Assembly (NCBI GenBank): GCA_019635875.1
Contig: JAHBYP010000002.1
Span: 930,001 to 994,000 of the forward strand
Origin: Alphaproteobacteria bacterium
GTDB lineage: Bacteria > Pseudomonadota > Alphaproteobacteria > Reyranellales > Reyranellaceae
Direction of reading: 5' to 3'
Length of the DNA stretch: 64,000 bases
This document shows positions 34,494-43,002 of this stretch, piece by piece; the stretch's first letter is position 1; every line of letters begins with the position of its first letter. A program made the position numbers and the translations under genes. A model generated the notes under the pieces. That model saw only the letters and a list, made by a program, of their open reading frames with translations, was not told the DNA's origin and ran no database searches.

Positions 34494-34507
34494 ATTCGGA
34501 GAACGCC

Positions 34508-34840
34508 ATGGCACGCCGAGCCGGAGGCAAGAGCTGGGGGGCGGCGGAAGCAAAGTCGCACTTCAGCGAAGTTCTCGACTTGGCATTGAACGTCGGCCCG
34601 CAACGAATTACGCGCCATGGCCGCCAGATTGCGGTGCTTGTGTCGCATGAGGAATTCGAGCAGCGCATGGGGCGGCGGGGCAGTGCCGCATCGACGGAGG
34701 ATAAGCCCGAGACGCTGGGCGACTTCTTTCGCCGTTCGCCGCTTTGGCGGTCAGGTCTGGACCTCTCGCGGCCGAAGGCGGTTCTGCGCGATCCGTTCGG
34801 ACCTGACGCGCGCGGGATGCCGCCGAAGCGGCGGCGATGA
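34508..34840 (+). CDS. Phd/YefM-type antitoxin
   Basis: 110 aa. The N-terminal DNA-binding part GAAEAKSHFSEVLDLAL, then RITRHGRQIAVLVSHEEFEQ, is the Phd/YefM signature. The C-terminal about 50 residues are the toxin-neutralising tail, Arg/Pro-rich at the very end. ATG 34508 with GGAGA upstream. Its stop overlaps the toxin start (ATGA). A palindrome at 34479 is the likely own operator. The stretch 34440-35262 is a little less G+C-rich than its neighbours, in keeping with mobility of such modules. Confidence 0.9.
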   Translation: MARRAGGKSWGAAEAKSHFSEVLDLALNVGPQRITRHGRQIAVLVSHEEFEQRMGRRGSAASTEDKPETLGDFFRRSPLWRSGLDLSRPKAVLRDPFGPDARGMPPKRRR

Positions 34841-35262
34841 GATATCTGCTGGATACCAGCGTCGTTTCGGAGATGGTGAAGGCGACTCCGCATCGCGGCG
34901 TCGTCGCGTGGACGAACGCGCAGCCGTTCGACACCATCCATCTCAGTGTCGTTACATTGATCGAGTTGCGCTTCGGCATCGACCGGTTGCCGCCCGGGAA
35001 ACGGCGCGAAGGTTTGGCGCGCTGGCTCGACGTAGAAATTCCGGTGCAGTTCGAGGGGCGGATCGTGGAACTCGACAGCGCCGTCGCAGACGCCGTCGGT
35101 CGCCTTTGGGCCCAGGCCGTCGGCGCAGGCCGTACGCCGGACCTCGTCGACGTCGTTCTAGCCGCGACAGTGAAATGCTTCGACCTGGCGCTGGCTACCC
35201 GGAATGTCCGGGACTTCGACATCTACGGCGTCCGTGTCGTCGATCCGTGGAGCGCTGCCTAA
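34837..35262 (+). CDS. PIN-domain toxin (VapC/FitB-like ribonuclease)
   Basis: 141 aa. Metal-binding acids of the PIN domain are visible: D6 (LLDTSVV), E43 (LIELRFGI), D102/D105 (PDLVDVVLA) and D126 (ATRNVRDFDIYG). VapC toxins cleave tRNA or rRNA sites and arrest growth when the antitoxin is lost. Overlaps the antitoxin by 4 nt. Complete and apparently functional. Confidence 0.92.
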   Translation: MRYLLDTSVVSEMVKATPHRGVVAWTNAQPFDTIHLSVVTLIELRFGIDRLPPGKRREGLARWLDVEIPVQFEGRIVELDSAVADAVGRLWAQAVGAGRTPDLVDVVLAATVKCFDLALATRNVRDFDIYGVRVVDPWSAA

Positions 35263-35301
35263 GGCGCTGAAGAATTTGGAATAGTCAGGGGAGACAACGC
35301 C

Positions 35302-36252
35302 ATGCAGACCAACACCGTCGAGCCGAAGTTCAAGGAGCTCGCCTCGGGCTTGAAGTTCCCCGAAGGACCGATCGCGATGCCCGACGGATCGGTGATCCTG
35401 GTCGAGATCGCGCGCCAGACGCTCACGCGCATCGCGCCTGACGGCAAGAACCACGTCATCGCCAACCTCGGCGGCGGCCCCAATGGCGCGGCGATGGGGC
35501 CGGACGGCAAGATCTACGTGACCAACAACGGCGGCTTCAACTGGATCGAGCGGCCCGACGGCCGGCTGTTCCCCGGCACGCAGCCGGCCGACTATCGGGG
35601 CGGCTCGATCCAGGTGGTCGATCCGCAGACCGGCAAGTTCGAGACGCTCTACGATTCCTGCGACGGGCGGAAGCTCAACGGCCCCAACGATCTGGTCTTC
35701 GACAGCGCGGGCGGCTTCTGGTTCACCGATCTGGGCAAGACGCGCGAGCACGACAGCGACCGCGGCGCCGTCTACTACGCCAGGGCCGACGGCTCGAAGA
35801 TCGAGCAGAAGATCTTCCCGCTCGAGCGGCCCAATGGCTGCGGGCTCTCGCCCGACGACAGGACGCTCTACGTGGTCGAGACGCCGACGGCGCGCTGCTG
35901 GTCGTTCAAGCTGTCCGGTCCGGGCGAGATCGAATCGGCCAACGGTCCCTATCGCGGCGAGAAAGGCCGCGTGGTCGTCGGCCTGGGCGGCTACCAGATG
36001 TTCGACTCGATGGCGGTCGACGGCGACGGCCATATCTGCGTCGCCACCCTGATCACCGGCGCCGTGTCCGACATCTGGCCCGACGGCAGCCGCGTCGATC
36101 AGTTCAAGCTGCCCGATCCGATGGTCACCAATGTCTGCTTCGGCGGCAAGGACCTGCGCACCGCCTACGCCACCTTGTCGATGACCGGCAAGCTGGTGAG
36201 CTTCGAATGGCCGCGCGCCGGCCATGCGCTGAAGCACCTCAACCGGCCGTGA
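35302..36252 (+). CDS. SMP-30/gluconolactonase-family lactonase
   Basis: 316-aa six-bladed propeller. Calcium/zinc ligands by family pattern: E21 (KFPEGP), N129 (NGPND), N178 (RPNGCGLSPD) and D235 (MFDSMAVDGDG). It hydrolyses sugar lactones or related cyclic esters. No signal peptide, so cytosolic. GGGGAGA precedes ATG 35302. The next gene starts inside its stop (GTGA). Confidence 0.93.
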   Translation: MQTNTVEPKFKELASGLKFPEGPIAMPDGSVILVEIARQTLTRIAPDGKNHVIANLGGGPNGAAMGPDGKIYVTNNGGFNWIERPDGRLFPGTQPADYRGGSIQVVDPQTGKFETLYDSCDGRKLNGPNDLVFDSAGGFWFTDLGKTREHDSDRGAVYYARADGSKIEQKIFPLERPNGCGLSPDDRTLYVVETPTARCWSFKLSGPGEIESANGPYRGEKGRVVVGLGGYQMFDSMAVDGDGHICVATLITGAVSDIWPDGSRVDQFKLPDPMVTNVCFGGKDLRTAYATLSMTGKLVSFEWPRAGHALKHLNRP

Positions 36253-36872
36253 TCTACACGCTGCACACCGTCACGGCGGCGCCGCGGCGCTGGCCCGAGG
36301 TGGCGCGCGTGGTGAAGGGGGAAGGCGGCGCGGCCGTGCGCGAGGCCGGCGGCGTCTTCTACGGCGTCTGGTGGGGCCTGCTCGGGCTGGCCTCGACGCA
36401 GGGCATGGTGATGTCGGCCTGGCCCGACGCCAACGAAGCGACCGCGCACGCGGGCAAGGCGCTGGCCGACTGCGCCGACATCGTCGAAACGTCCCTCGAC
36501 CTGCTCGAGCCCACGGTGCGGCCGACCGAGTCGACACCGCCCGACCGTCCCGGCGTCTACGCCTTCCGCACCTTCGAGCTGGCGGAAGCGGACTGGCCCA
36601 CCTTCCGCGACCTGTCGCTGGGTGTCTGGCCGACCTTCGAGCCGACCTACGATGCGCGCGTCTACGGCCTCTTCCGCAATCTCGCGGTCTCGCCGCCGCG
36701 CCGGCGCATGCTGCTGCTGACCAACTACCCGTCGATGGCGGTGTGGGAGAAGTCGCGCCTGCGCACCCTGCACACCGGCGGCGATGCCGGCGCGCCGGAG
36801 GCCAAGGCCAACCTGTCGAAGCGCCTCGACGTCACGACCTGGACGCGGGTCGTGATCGGCGTGCCGGCCTGA
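36249..36872 (+). CDS. Uncharacterised NIPSNAP-like protein
   Basis: 207 aa from a GTG that overlaps the lactonase stop by 4 nt. Two halves with similar layout: IYTLHTVTAAPRRWPEV and VYAFRTFELAEADWPTF each begin a beta strand followed by a helix with Trp. This looks like a tandem ferredoxin-like (dimeric alpha-beta barrel/NIPSNAP) fold. No catalytic residue can be named. Its coupling with the lactonase suggests a shared catabolic path. Confidence 0.7.
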   Translation: MIYTLHTVTAAPRRWPEVARVVKGEGGAAVREAGGVFYGVWWGLLGLASTQGMVMSAWPDANEATAHAGKALADCADIVETSLDLLEPTVRPTESTPPDRPGVYAFRTFELAEADWPTFRDLSLGVWPTFEPTYDARVYGLFRNLAVSPPRRRMLLLTNYPSMAVWEKSRLRTLHTGGDAGAPEAKANLSKRLDVTTWTRVVIGVPA

Positions 36873-36909
36873 CCTGCTTCATCGGGCGGATGTTCATGCT
36901 CTTGATTTG

Positions 36910-36976
36910 CTGTCATCCCGAGCGCAGCGAGGGATCCAGGGCAGCCGTAGATTCCTCGCTCCGCTCGCGATGACAG
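36910..36976. repeat. Family A palindromic repeat (copy 9)
   Basis: Standard copy with a mildly altered right arm (CCGCTCGCGATGACAG). Between the convergent NIPSNAP-like and malonyl-CoA decarboxylase genes. Confidence 0.88.
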
Positions 36977-36991
36977 AGTGGGTGATTTAGA

Positions 36992-38416
36992 CTAGCCTTT
37001 CGCCAGCCTCTTGACCTCGCCCGATGCCACGATCGCGCCGTCGGCGTAGGCCTCGTGGTTGGCGTCGACCTCTTCGAGGCGGTAGCGGTAGTTGACCATC
37101 AGGCCACAGCTCTGGCGCAGGCCGTTGGGCGAGGTGTCGCCCAGCCAGTTGATGCGTTCGACGCGCGCGCCGTTGCTGAGATGGAAATGCGCCACACGAT
37201 CGAGCGCGCGGCCGTCCCTGCTGCCCAGCAGGTAGCGTGCGCAAAGACGGATCAGCACCGGCTTGAGCGCGATCTCGGCCGCCGGCTGCTTGGTCCAGTC
37301 TCCGCTGTTCACCAGGCGCGTGATCGCGCCGGCGCCGCGCGGCAGGTCGGGCGCGTCGGCAGGCGGCGGCGAGACCGACGCGAGATGCTCGATCTCGTCG
37401 GCCGACAGCTGCGTGTCGCCCTCGGCTGCCAGCGTCTTGAGCAGCCAGGAGCGGAAGCCGGGGACCGGCGAGAGCGTGGCGAAGCTCTTGATGTTGGGCA
37501 GGTCGCGCCCGAGCTCGGCGGCGACGCGCTTGATCAGGAAATTGCCGAAGCTGACGCCCGCCAGGCCTTCCTGGCAGTTCGAGATCGAGTAGAAGATCGC
37601 GGTGTTGGCCTCTTCAGGGTCGCGCGTAGGCGCCTTCTCGTCGAGCAGGCGATGCACGTCGCCGGCCATGCCGTCGACCAGCGCCACCTCGACGAAGATC
37701 AGCGGCTCCTCGGGCATGCGGGGGTGGAAGAAGGCGAAGCAGCGGCGATCCGAATCGAGACGGTTCTTCAGATCGCTCCAGGAATGGATGGCGTGCACCG
37801 CCTCGTAGGTGATCAGCTTCTCCAGCAGCGAGGCCGGCGTGCGCCAGTCGATGCGCCGCAGATCGAGGAAGCCGACATCGAACCAGATCGCCAGCAGGCG
37901 CCGCAGATCGTCGGCCAGCCGCGCCACGGCGGGATCGCCCCTGCCCAGCTTCAGGAGCTCGGCGCGCAGATCGACGATGAACTTCACGCCCTCGGGCAGG
38001 CCGTTGAACAGCGCCAGCAGCCGCGTCGCCGGCGTCTCCAGCGCCTCGCGCATCTCGGCCTCCGCGCTGACGCGCGCCCGGTCGTCGGCGGCCTCCTGCC
38101 AGCGTGCCACCGTGGCGGCCAGGGCATCGCGATCGAGCGCGTAGTCGCGCGCCAGGATCAGCAGGAAGCGGCGGCGACCTTCCTGTGACAACGCCAGATA
38201 GGCGGTGCCCAGCTCGGCGGCGCGGGCGCGGGCGGCGGTCTCGCCGCCCGGACCGGACAGGCAGGCCTCGATGCGGGCCCTCAGGCGCGGCAGGTCGTCG
38301 TCCGGCAGGTCGGGGCGCAGCGGGGCGCCCACCGCCTCGCGCGCGCCGGTCGCGACATCCCTGAACGTGCGCGAAACCCGGTCCAGGGCACGATCGACGA
38401 GGCCGGTGAAAGCCAT
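36992..38416 (-). CDS. Malonyl-CoA decarboxylase
   Basis: 474 aa; converts malonyl-CoA to acetyl-CoA and CO2. The C-terminal catalytic GNAT-like domain has S316 (FATLSPVPGF) and H412 (VAHFHLSNGA), the Ser/His pair of the family, and NCQEGLAGVSFGNFLIKRV upstream. The N-terminal helical tetramerisation domain spans about residues 1-170. AGGAGG precedes ATG 38416. Divergent from the PcaF-type thiolase, with 222 nt between the starts. Confidence 0.95.
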   Translation of the reverse strand: MAFTGLVDRALDRVSRTFRDVATGAREAVGAPLRPDLPDDDLPRLRARIEACLSGPGGETAARARAAELGTAYLALSQEGRRRFLLILARDYALDRDALAATVARWQEAADDRARVSAEAEMREALETPATRLLALFNGLPEGVKFIVDLRAELLKLGRGDPAVARLADDLRRLLAIWFDVGFLDLRRIDWRTPASLLEKLITYEAVHAIHSWSDLKNRLDSDRRCFAFFHPRMPEEPLIFVEVALVDGMAGDVHRLLDEKAPTRDPEEANTAIFYSISNCQEGLAGVSFGNFLIKRVAAELGRDLPNIKSFATLSPVPGFRSWLLKTLAAEGDTQLSADEIEHLASVSPPPADAPDLPRGAGAITRLVNSGDWTKQPAAEIALKPVLIRLCARYLLGSRDGRALDRVAHFHLSNGARVERINWLGDTSPNGLRQSCGLMVNYRYRLEEVDANHEAYADGAIVASGEVKRLAKG

Positions 38417-38638
38417 GGGTTTGATCCCTCCTGCGCGCCAGGCAAATGCAGCCGCCATACTATGGCCGAGACGCGACGACGACACGATGTGGGCGACCGT
38501 CGCGGGGTCCGCAAGGAGCGCGCCACTTCCGTGCATGGCCGCCCCCGCGAAACCGCCGCCAATGAGGCTTCGACTCCGGCCGGAGCGAGTGATATCGGGG
38601 CGGTATCGCGACAGAGCCGGACCACCGGGAGCGAGATC

Positions 38639-39841
38639 ATGACAGACGCTTTCATCTGCGACGCCGTTCGCACCCCCGTCGGCCGATACAACGGCGCGTT
38701 GGCCTCGGTTAGGGTCGACGATCTCGCGGCGTTGCCGATCAAGGCGTTGATGGAACGCAACACGGGCGTCGACTGGGGCGCGGTCGATGATGTGATCTAT
38801 GGCTGCGTCAACCAGGCCGGCGAGGACAACCGCAATGTCGCGCGCATGGCCGGCCTTCTCGCCGGCCTGCCGGTCGAAGTGGCGGGCGCCACGGTGAACC
38901 GCCTCTGCGGCTCGGGCATGGAGGCCACCGGCATGGCGGCGCGCGCCGTGCGGCTGGGCGAGGCACAGGTGATGATCGCCGGCGGCGTCGAGGGCATGAC
39001 CCGCTCGCCCTACGTGATGGGCAAGCCGCAATCGGCCTTCGACCGTGGCATGAAAATGGAAGACACGGTGCTGGGCTGGCGCTTCGTCAATCCGGCGATG
39101 GCCAAGTGCTACGGCGTCGACGCCATGGGCCAGACGGCCGAGAACGTCGCGCAGGAGCACCAGGTCAGCCGCGTCGACCAGGACGCCTTCGCCTATCGCA
39201 GCCAGCAGCGTTGCAAGAAGGCGACCGAGAAGGGCTTCTTCAAGAAGGAGCTGATCCCCGTCACGGTGAAGGTCGGCAAGACCGAGAAGGTCTTCGATAC
39301 CGACGAGCATCCGCGCTTCGACACCACCATGGAGGGCCTGAGCAAGCTGCCGGCCGTCTTCCGGGAGGGCGGCTCGGTGACCGCCGGCAATTCCTCGGGC
39401 ATCAACGACGCTGCGGCCGCCATCATCGTCGCCTCCGAGAAGGCGGCCAAGGAGTACGGGCTGAAGCCGCGCGGTCGCATCCTCGCCACGGCCTCGGCCG
39501 GCGTGCCGCCGCGCGTCATGGGCATCGGCCCGGTGCCGGCGTCGCGCAAGGCACTGCAGATCGCCGGGCTCAAGATCACCGACATGGATGTCGTCGAGCT
39601 CAACGAGGCCTTCGCCGCGCAGGGCCTGGCGGTCATGCGCCAGCTCGGCCTGCCCGACGATGCCTGCCACGTCAATCCGAATGGCGGCGCGATCGCCATC
39701 GGCCATCCGCTGGGCGCCAGCGGCGCCCGCCTGATCATGACCGCGCTCAGCCAGCTCGAGGACACCGGCGGCCGCTACGCGCTGTGCACCATGTGCATCG
39801 GCGTCGGCCAGGGCATCGCCATGGTGATCGAGCGCGTCTGA
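38639..39841 (+). CDS. pcaF: 3-oxoadipyl-CoA thiolase (PcaF/PaaJ-type)
   Basis: 400 aa, the exact family length. Catalytic C90 (VNRLCGSGM), H356 (AIGHPLGASG) and C386 (CTMCIGVGQG) are in place. The N-terminal ICDAVRTPVGRYNGALASVR, VIYGCVNQAGEDNRNVARM and GWRFVNPAM stretches are closer to PcaF/PaaJ than to general acetyl-CoA acetyltransferases. It cleaves 3-oxoadipyl-CoA to succinyl-CoA and acetyl-CoA at the end of the beta-ketoadipate route. No other pca gene is nearby. A Rho-independent terminator follows at 39901. Confidence 0.88.
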   Translation: MTDAFICDAVRTPVGRYNGALASVRVDDLAALPIKALMERNTGVDWGAVDDVIYGCVNQAGEDNRNVARMAGLLAGLPVEVAGATVNRLCGSGMEATGMAARAVRLGEAQVMIAGGVEGMTRSPYVMGKPQSAFDRGMKMEDTVLGWRFVNPAMAKCYGVDAMGQTAENVAQEHQVSRVDQDAFAYRSQQRCKKATEKGFFKKELIPVTVKVGKTEKVFDTDEHPRFDTTMEGLSKLPAVFREGGSVTAGNSSGINDAAAAIIVASEKAAKEYGLKPRGRILATASAGVPPRVMGIGPVPASRKALQIAGLKITDMDVVELNEAFAAQGLAVMRQLGLPDDACHVNPNGGAIAIGHPLGASGARLIMTALSQLEDTGGRYALCTMCIGVGQGIAMVIERV

Positions 39842-39855
39842 TCGACACGATCTCC

Positions 39856-39876
39856 CTCTCCCGTCTCGCGGGAGAG
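39856..39876 (+). terminator. Small hairpin after the thiolase gene
   Basis: CTCTCCCG-TCTCG-CGGGAGAG, 8-bp perfect stem, 14 nt after the stop. It has no T-tract and may act together with the terminator at 39901. Confidence 0.4.
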
Positions 39877-39900
39877 CGCCGGGACGTAGCCGGCCAACTC

Positions 39901-39926
39901 AGGGGGCGCCGCAAGGCGCCCTCTTT
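39901..39926 (+). terminator. Rho-independent terminator of the thiolase gene
   Basis: Stem AGGGGGCGCC / GGCGCCCTCT (one G-T pair) closed by the stable tetraloop GCAA and followed by TTTT. The clearest intrinsic terminator in the window. Confidence 0.85.
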
Positions 39927-39935
39927 TCATGTGAT

Positions 39936-40002
39936 CTGTCATCCCGAGCGGAGCGAGGGATCCAGGGTTGGCCTGGATCCCTCGCTCCGCTCGGGATGAC
40001 AG
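39936..40002. repeat. Family A palindromic repeat (copy 10)
   Basis: Full copy (arms CTGTCATCCCGAGCGGAGCG) between convergent thiolase and LysE genes. Confidence 0.92.
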
Positions 40003-40012
40003 AGTGGCGATT

Positions 40013-40633
40013 TCACGCCCGCCTGATCATCGCCGTCATCACGCCGGCGCCGATCAGCACGCCGCCGCCGACCCGGTTGACCGCGCGGCGCACGGCGGGC
40101 TCGCGGATGGCGCCGCGCGCGCGACCGGCGAGCAGGGCGTAGAGGCCGGCGTTGAGCGCCGCCAGGCTCACGAAGGTGACGACCAGCAGCACCGCCTGCG
40201 GCGCGATCGGCGCGCCGGCATCCATGAACTGCGGCACGAAGGCGACGAAGAACAGGATGCTCTTGGGGTTGAGTGCGGTCACGGCATAGGCATGCGCCAG
40301 CATGGTCCAGGCCGGCCGGCGCTCGATCGCCGCGTCGGCTTCCGCGCCGACCGGCGCGCGCCACAGCTTGATGCCCAGCCACACCAGATAGGCCGCGCCG
40401 ATCCATTTCAGCACGGTGAATAGTTCAGCGGACGCAGCGAGAAGCGCGCCGACGCCCAGCAGCGACAAGGTCATCGCCGTCAGATCGCCCAGCGCCACGC
40501 CTGCGACGATGGCCAGTGCCGCGCGCCTGCCCTCGCCCAGCGCGTAGCCGATCACCAGCGCCACGGTTGGCCCGGGAATGACCAGCACCAGCATTGCCGC
40601 CGCACAAAAGGCCAGCCACAGCTCGAATGACAT
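40013..40633 (-). CDS. LysE/RhtB-family amino-acid exporter
   Basis: 206 aa, about six transmembrane helices. The VIPGPTVALVIGYALGEGRRAAL segment (18-40) is the LysE signature, and TALNPKSILFFVAFVPQF is the second conserved loop. It exports an amino acid or homoserine-lactone-like compound. AGGAG precedes ATG 40633; a longer upstream frame is not needed. Divergent from the FprA-like reductase. Confidence 0.92.
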   Translation of the reverse strand: MSFELWLAFCAAAMLVLVIPGPTVALVIGYALGEGRRAALAIVAGVALGDLTAMTLSLLGVGALLAASAELFTVLKWIGAAYLVWLGIKLWRAPVGAEADAAIERRPAWTMLAHAYAVTALNPKSILFFVAFVPQFMDAGAPIAPQAVLLVVTFVSLAALNAGLYALLAGRARGAIREPAVRRAVNRVGGGVLIGAGVMTAMIRRA

Positions 40634-40721
40634 TGCATGCTCCTGTCGATGGTAGCGGCACTCAAGACAGCGACATCGCTTGCCGTCAACCGACGCCTCG
40701 GCCAAGGTCGCGACCAACGCC

Positions 40722-42017
40722 ATGATCCAATCGTCTCCCTCCATCGCCGTCGTCGGCGCCGGCCCCTCGGGCTTCTATGCCGTCGACGCGCTCAGCCGCG
40801 CGCGGCCCGACGCGCGCATCGACATCATCGACCGCCTGCCGGCGCCGTTCGGCTTGGCGCGCTACGGCGTGGCGCCCGATCACCAGGGCACCAAGGGCGT
40901 CACCCGCCAGTTCGACCGGCTGCTCGCCAAGCCCGGCGTGCGTTTTGTCGGCGGTGTCGAGCTGGGCCGCGACGTCTCGCTCGAGGAGCTGCGCGGCCTC
41001 TACGATGCGGTGCTCATCGCCACCGGGTGCGGCCGCGATCGCAGGCTGGGCATTCCCGGCGAGGACCTCGAGGGCGTCATGGGCTCGATGCGCTTCGTCG
41101 ACTGGTTCAACGCCCATCCCGACGCCGTCGACCTCACCGCGACGATCGCCGAGGCGCGCCACGTCGCGGTGATCGGCAACGGCAACGTCGCCATCGACGT
41201 CGCGCGCGTCTTCGCCAAGACACAGGACGAGATGGCGAAATCCGACATCGATCCGCGCGCCCAGGCTTCCATCGCCGCCATGAAGCTGCAGACGGTGACG
41301 CTCTACGGCCGGCGCGGGCCGGCCGAGGCAAGCTTCACCATCAACGAGCTCAACGAGATGGGCCGGCTGGCGCGCGCCGTGGCGCTGGTTGATCCGGGCG
41401 ACGTCGCCGATGCCGTCGCGCCCGACAGCGATCCCACGCCCGAGCGGCTGCGCAAGCAGAAGAACATCGAGAGCCTGCGCGGCTTCTCGGCCAATGTGGC
41501 GGGCGCCAGGCCGGTAGCGCTGGCCTTCCGCTTCCACCGCGCGCCGCTGGCGCTCAGCGGCGAGAACGGCCGGGTCGTCGGCATCAACTTCGCCGACGGC
41601 TCCTATGCGCCCGCCGATCTGGTGATCACCTGCATCGGCTATGATGCGATCCTGTGCGAGGGCCTGCCGGCCGAACGCGGCCGCGTCGCCAACGAGGAGG
41701 GCCGCGTGCGCGGCCTGCCGGGCGTCTACGTCGTCGGCTGGGCGCGCCGCGGCCCCAGCGGCACCATCCCGACCAATCGCGCCGACTCCTTCGCCGTTGC
41801 CGAGCGGCTGGTCGGCGATCTCGCGCCGTCGTCCAGGCCGGGACCCGCCGGCCTCGACGCCTTGCTGGCGTCACGCGGCATCGCGATCATCGACACCGCG
41901 GGCTGGCAGCGCATCGACAAAGCCGAAGGCGAGGCCGGCGCGCGCGAGGGACGGCCGCGCGTGAAGCTTGCGACCTGGGCGGCGTTGCGCGCGGCGTCGA
42001 GAGCCACGTGCGGCTAA
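40722..42017 (+). CDS. FprA-like ferredoxin/adrenodoxin-type NADP+ reductase
   Basis: 431 aa. The FAD site is GAGPSG (12-17), the NADP site GNGNVA (152-157), and TNRADS near the end (IPTNRADSFAVAERL) is the third family motif. It moves electrons between NADPH and ferredoxin, often for cytochrome P450 or iron-sulfur pathways. FdxA at 28326 is one possible partner. ATG 40722 is preferred, since the FAD motif follows at the usual distance; an upstream in-frame start would add 14 residues. Confidence 0.9.
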   Translation: MIQSSPSIAVVGAGPSGFYAVDALSRARPDARIDIIDRLPAPFGLARYGVAPDHQGTKGVTRQFDRLLAKPGVRFVGGVELGRDVSLEELRGLYDAVLIATGCGRDRRLGIPGEDLEGVMGSMRFVDWFNAHPDAVDLTATIAEARHVAVIGNGNVAIDVARVFAKTQDEMAKSDIDPRAQASIAAMKLQTVTLYGRRGPAEASFTINELNEMGRLARAVALVDPGDVADAVAPDSDPTPERLRKQKNIESLRGFSANVAGARPVALAFRFHRAPLALSGENGRVVGINFADGSYAPADLVITCIGYDAILCEGLPAERGRVANEEGRVRGLPGVYVVGWARRGPSGTIPTNRADSFAVAERLVGDLAPSSRPGPAGLDALLASRGIAIIDTAGWQRIDKAEGEAGAREGRPRVKLATWAALRAASRATCG

Positions 42018-42027
42018 TCAAGCGGAA

Positions 42028-42117
42028 CTGTCATCCCGAGCGCAGCGAGGGATCCAGGCGGCGTCCCTGGATCCCTCGCTGCGCTACAGGGGCCGCGGAC
42101 GGCCCCGAGGATGACAG
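42028..42117. repeat. Family A repeat with an insertion in the right arm
   Basis: Copy 11. The right arm is broken after GCTGCGCT by about 20 nt holding its own small palindrome (GGGGCCGCGGACGGCCCC), then resumes with CGAGGATGACAG. All other full copies lack this insertion. Confidence 0.85.
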
Positions 42118-42131
42118 GGTGCGCGCGGCGT

Positions 42132-42947
42132 CTAGTCCAGCCTGACCGCCCAGCCCTTCAACGCCTCGCTCGAGGGCGGATAGCGCTCCATCACCCGCGC
42201 GTCGTGGCCGGGCACCACCATCTCGATGCGCCCGTCGGCGAGCTTCTTCAGCTTGTCGTAGCCGGCCAGCATGTCGGCGACGTTGAAGACGATGGCGAAC
42301 AGCTTGTCGTCCTCGACGCCCCAGTAGTAGTGCGCCGCGTCGGAGGCGAGCACCAGCCAGCCGTTGCGCGTCCACACCCGCACCGACTGGATGCCCATGG
42401 TGTGGCCGCCGATGTGATGCACGCTCAGGCCCGGGGCGATCTCGCCGTCGCCGTCGTGGAACACGACGCGATCGCCGTAGAGATGGCGTACCATCGCCAC
42501 CACCTCCTCGACCTCGTAGGCGTGGCGGAACGGCTTCTTCGTCATGTGCCGGCCGGTGACGAACTGCATCTCCTTGTCCTGCACGTGGTAGCGCGCGCTG
42601 GGGAACAGCGCCCAGCCGCCGACATGATCGTAGTGCAGGTGGGTGACGACGACGTCCTGGATGTCGTTGGGCTCGACACCGAGATCGCGCAGGGTCAGCA
42701 CCGGCGAGCGCAGCATCTGGCGGCCGCGCTGGGCGCCCACCGCCTCGCTGAAGCCGGTGTCGATGACGATCGGCTGTCCGCCGACCAGGCGCCTGCCGTC
42801 CTCGCCCAGCGGGATCGCCACCCAGACGAAATAGTCCATGGGATGATCCGCGTCGTGCGGATCGGCCATGATCTGCACCTCGTGCGCCTTGCGCGGCAGA
42901 TGGGCGTACTTGCAGGCGTGCACTTCGTAGGTCGGCAGGTTGGGCAT
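42132..42947 (-). CDS. Metallo-beta-lactamase-fold hydrolase (N-acyl-homoserine-lactonase-like)
   Basis: 271 aa. Zinc ligands: H103-x-H105-x-D107-H108 (VTHLHYDHVGG), a later GGHTMG His, the DAAHYYW region Asp and a final PGHD. The spacing and the VVPGHDARV end resemble the AttM/AiiA lactonase group. It may open lactones (quorum signals or metabolic lactones); the substrate is inferred only. No signal peptide. Isolated gene between a repeat and the DUF3883 gene. Confidence 0.87.
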   Translation of the reverse strand: MPNLPTYEVHACKYAHLPRKAHEVQIMADPHDADHPMDYFVWVAIPLGEDGRRLVGGQPIVIDTGFSEAVGAQRGRQMLRSPVLTLRDLGVEPNDIQDVVVTHLHYDHVGGWALFPSARYHVQDKEMQFVTGRHMTKKPFRHAYEVEEVVAMVRHLYGDRVVFHDGDGEIAPGLSVHHIGGHTMGIQSVRVWTRNGWLVLASDAAHYYWGVEDDKLFAIVFNVADMLAGYDKLKKLADGRIEMVVPGHDARVMERYPPSSEALKGWAVRLD

Positions 42948-43002
42948 CTCGTCCTCGGGTGTTTCCTCGCGCCCGCAGCCTCCCGCGACCCAAGGGGACG
43001 GG

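Noticed and set aside
39842..39935. A riboswitch or leader peptide in the spacer after the thiolase
   Set aside because: The two hairpins are downstream of the gene and the second has an intrinsic-terminator T-run.
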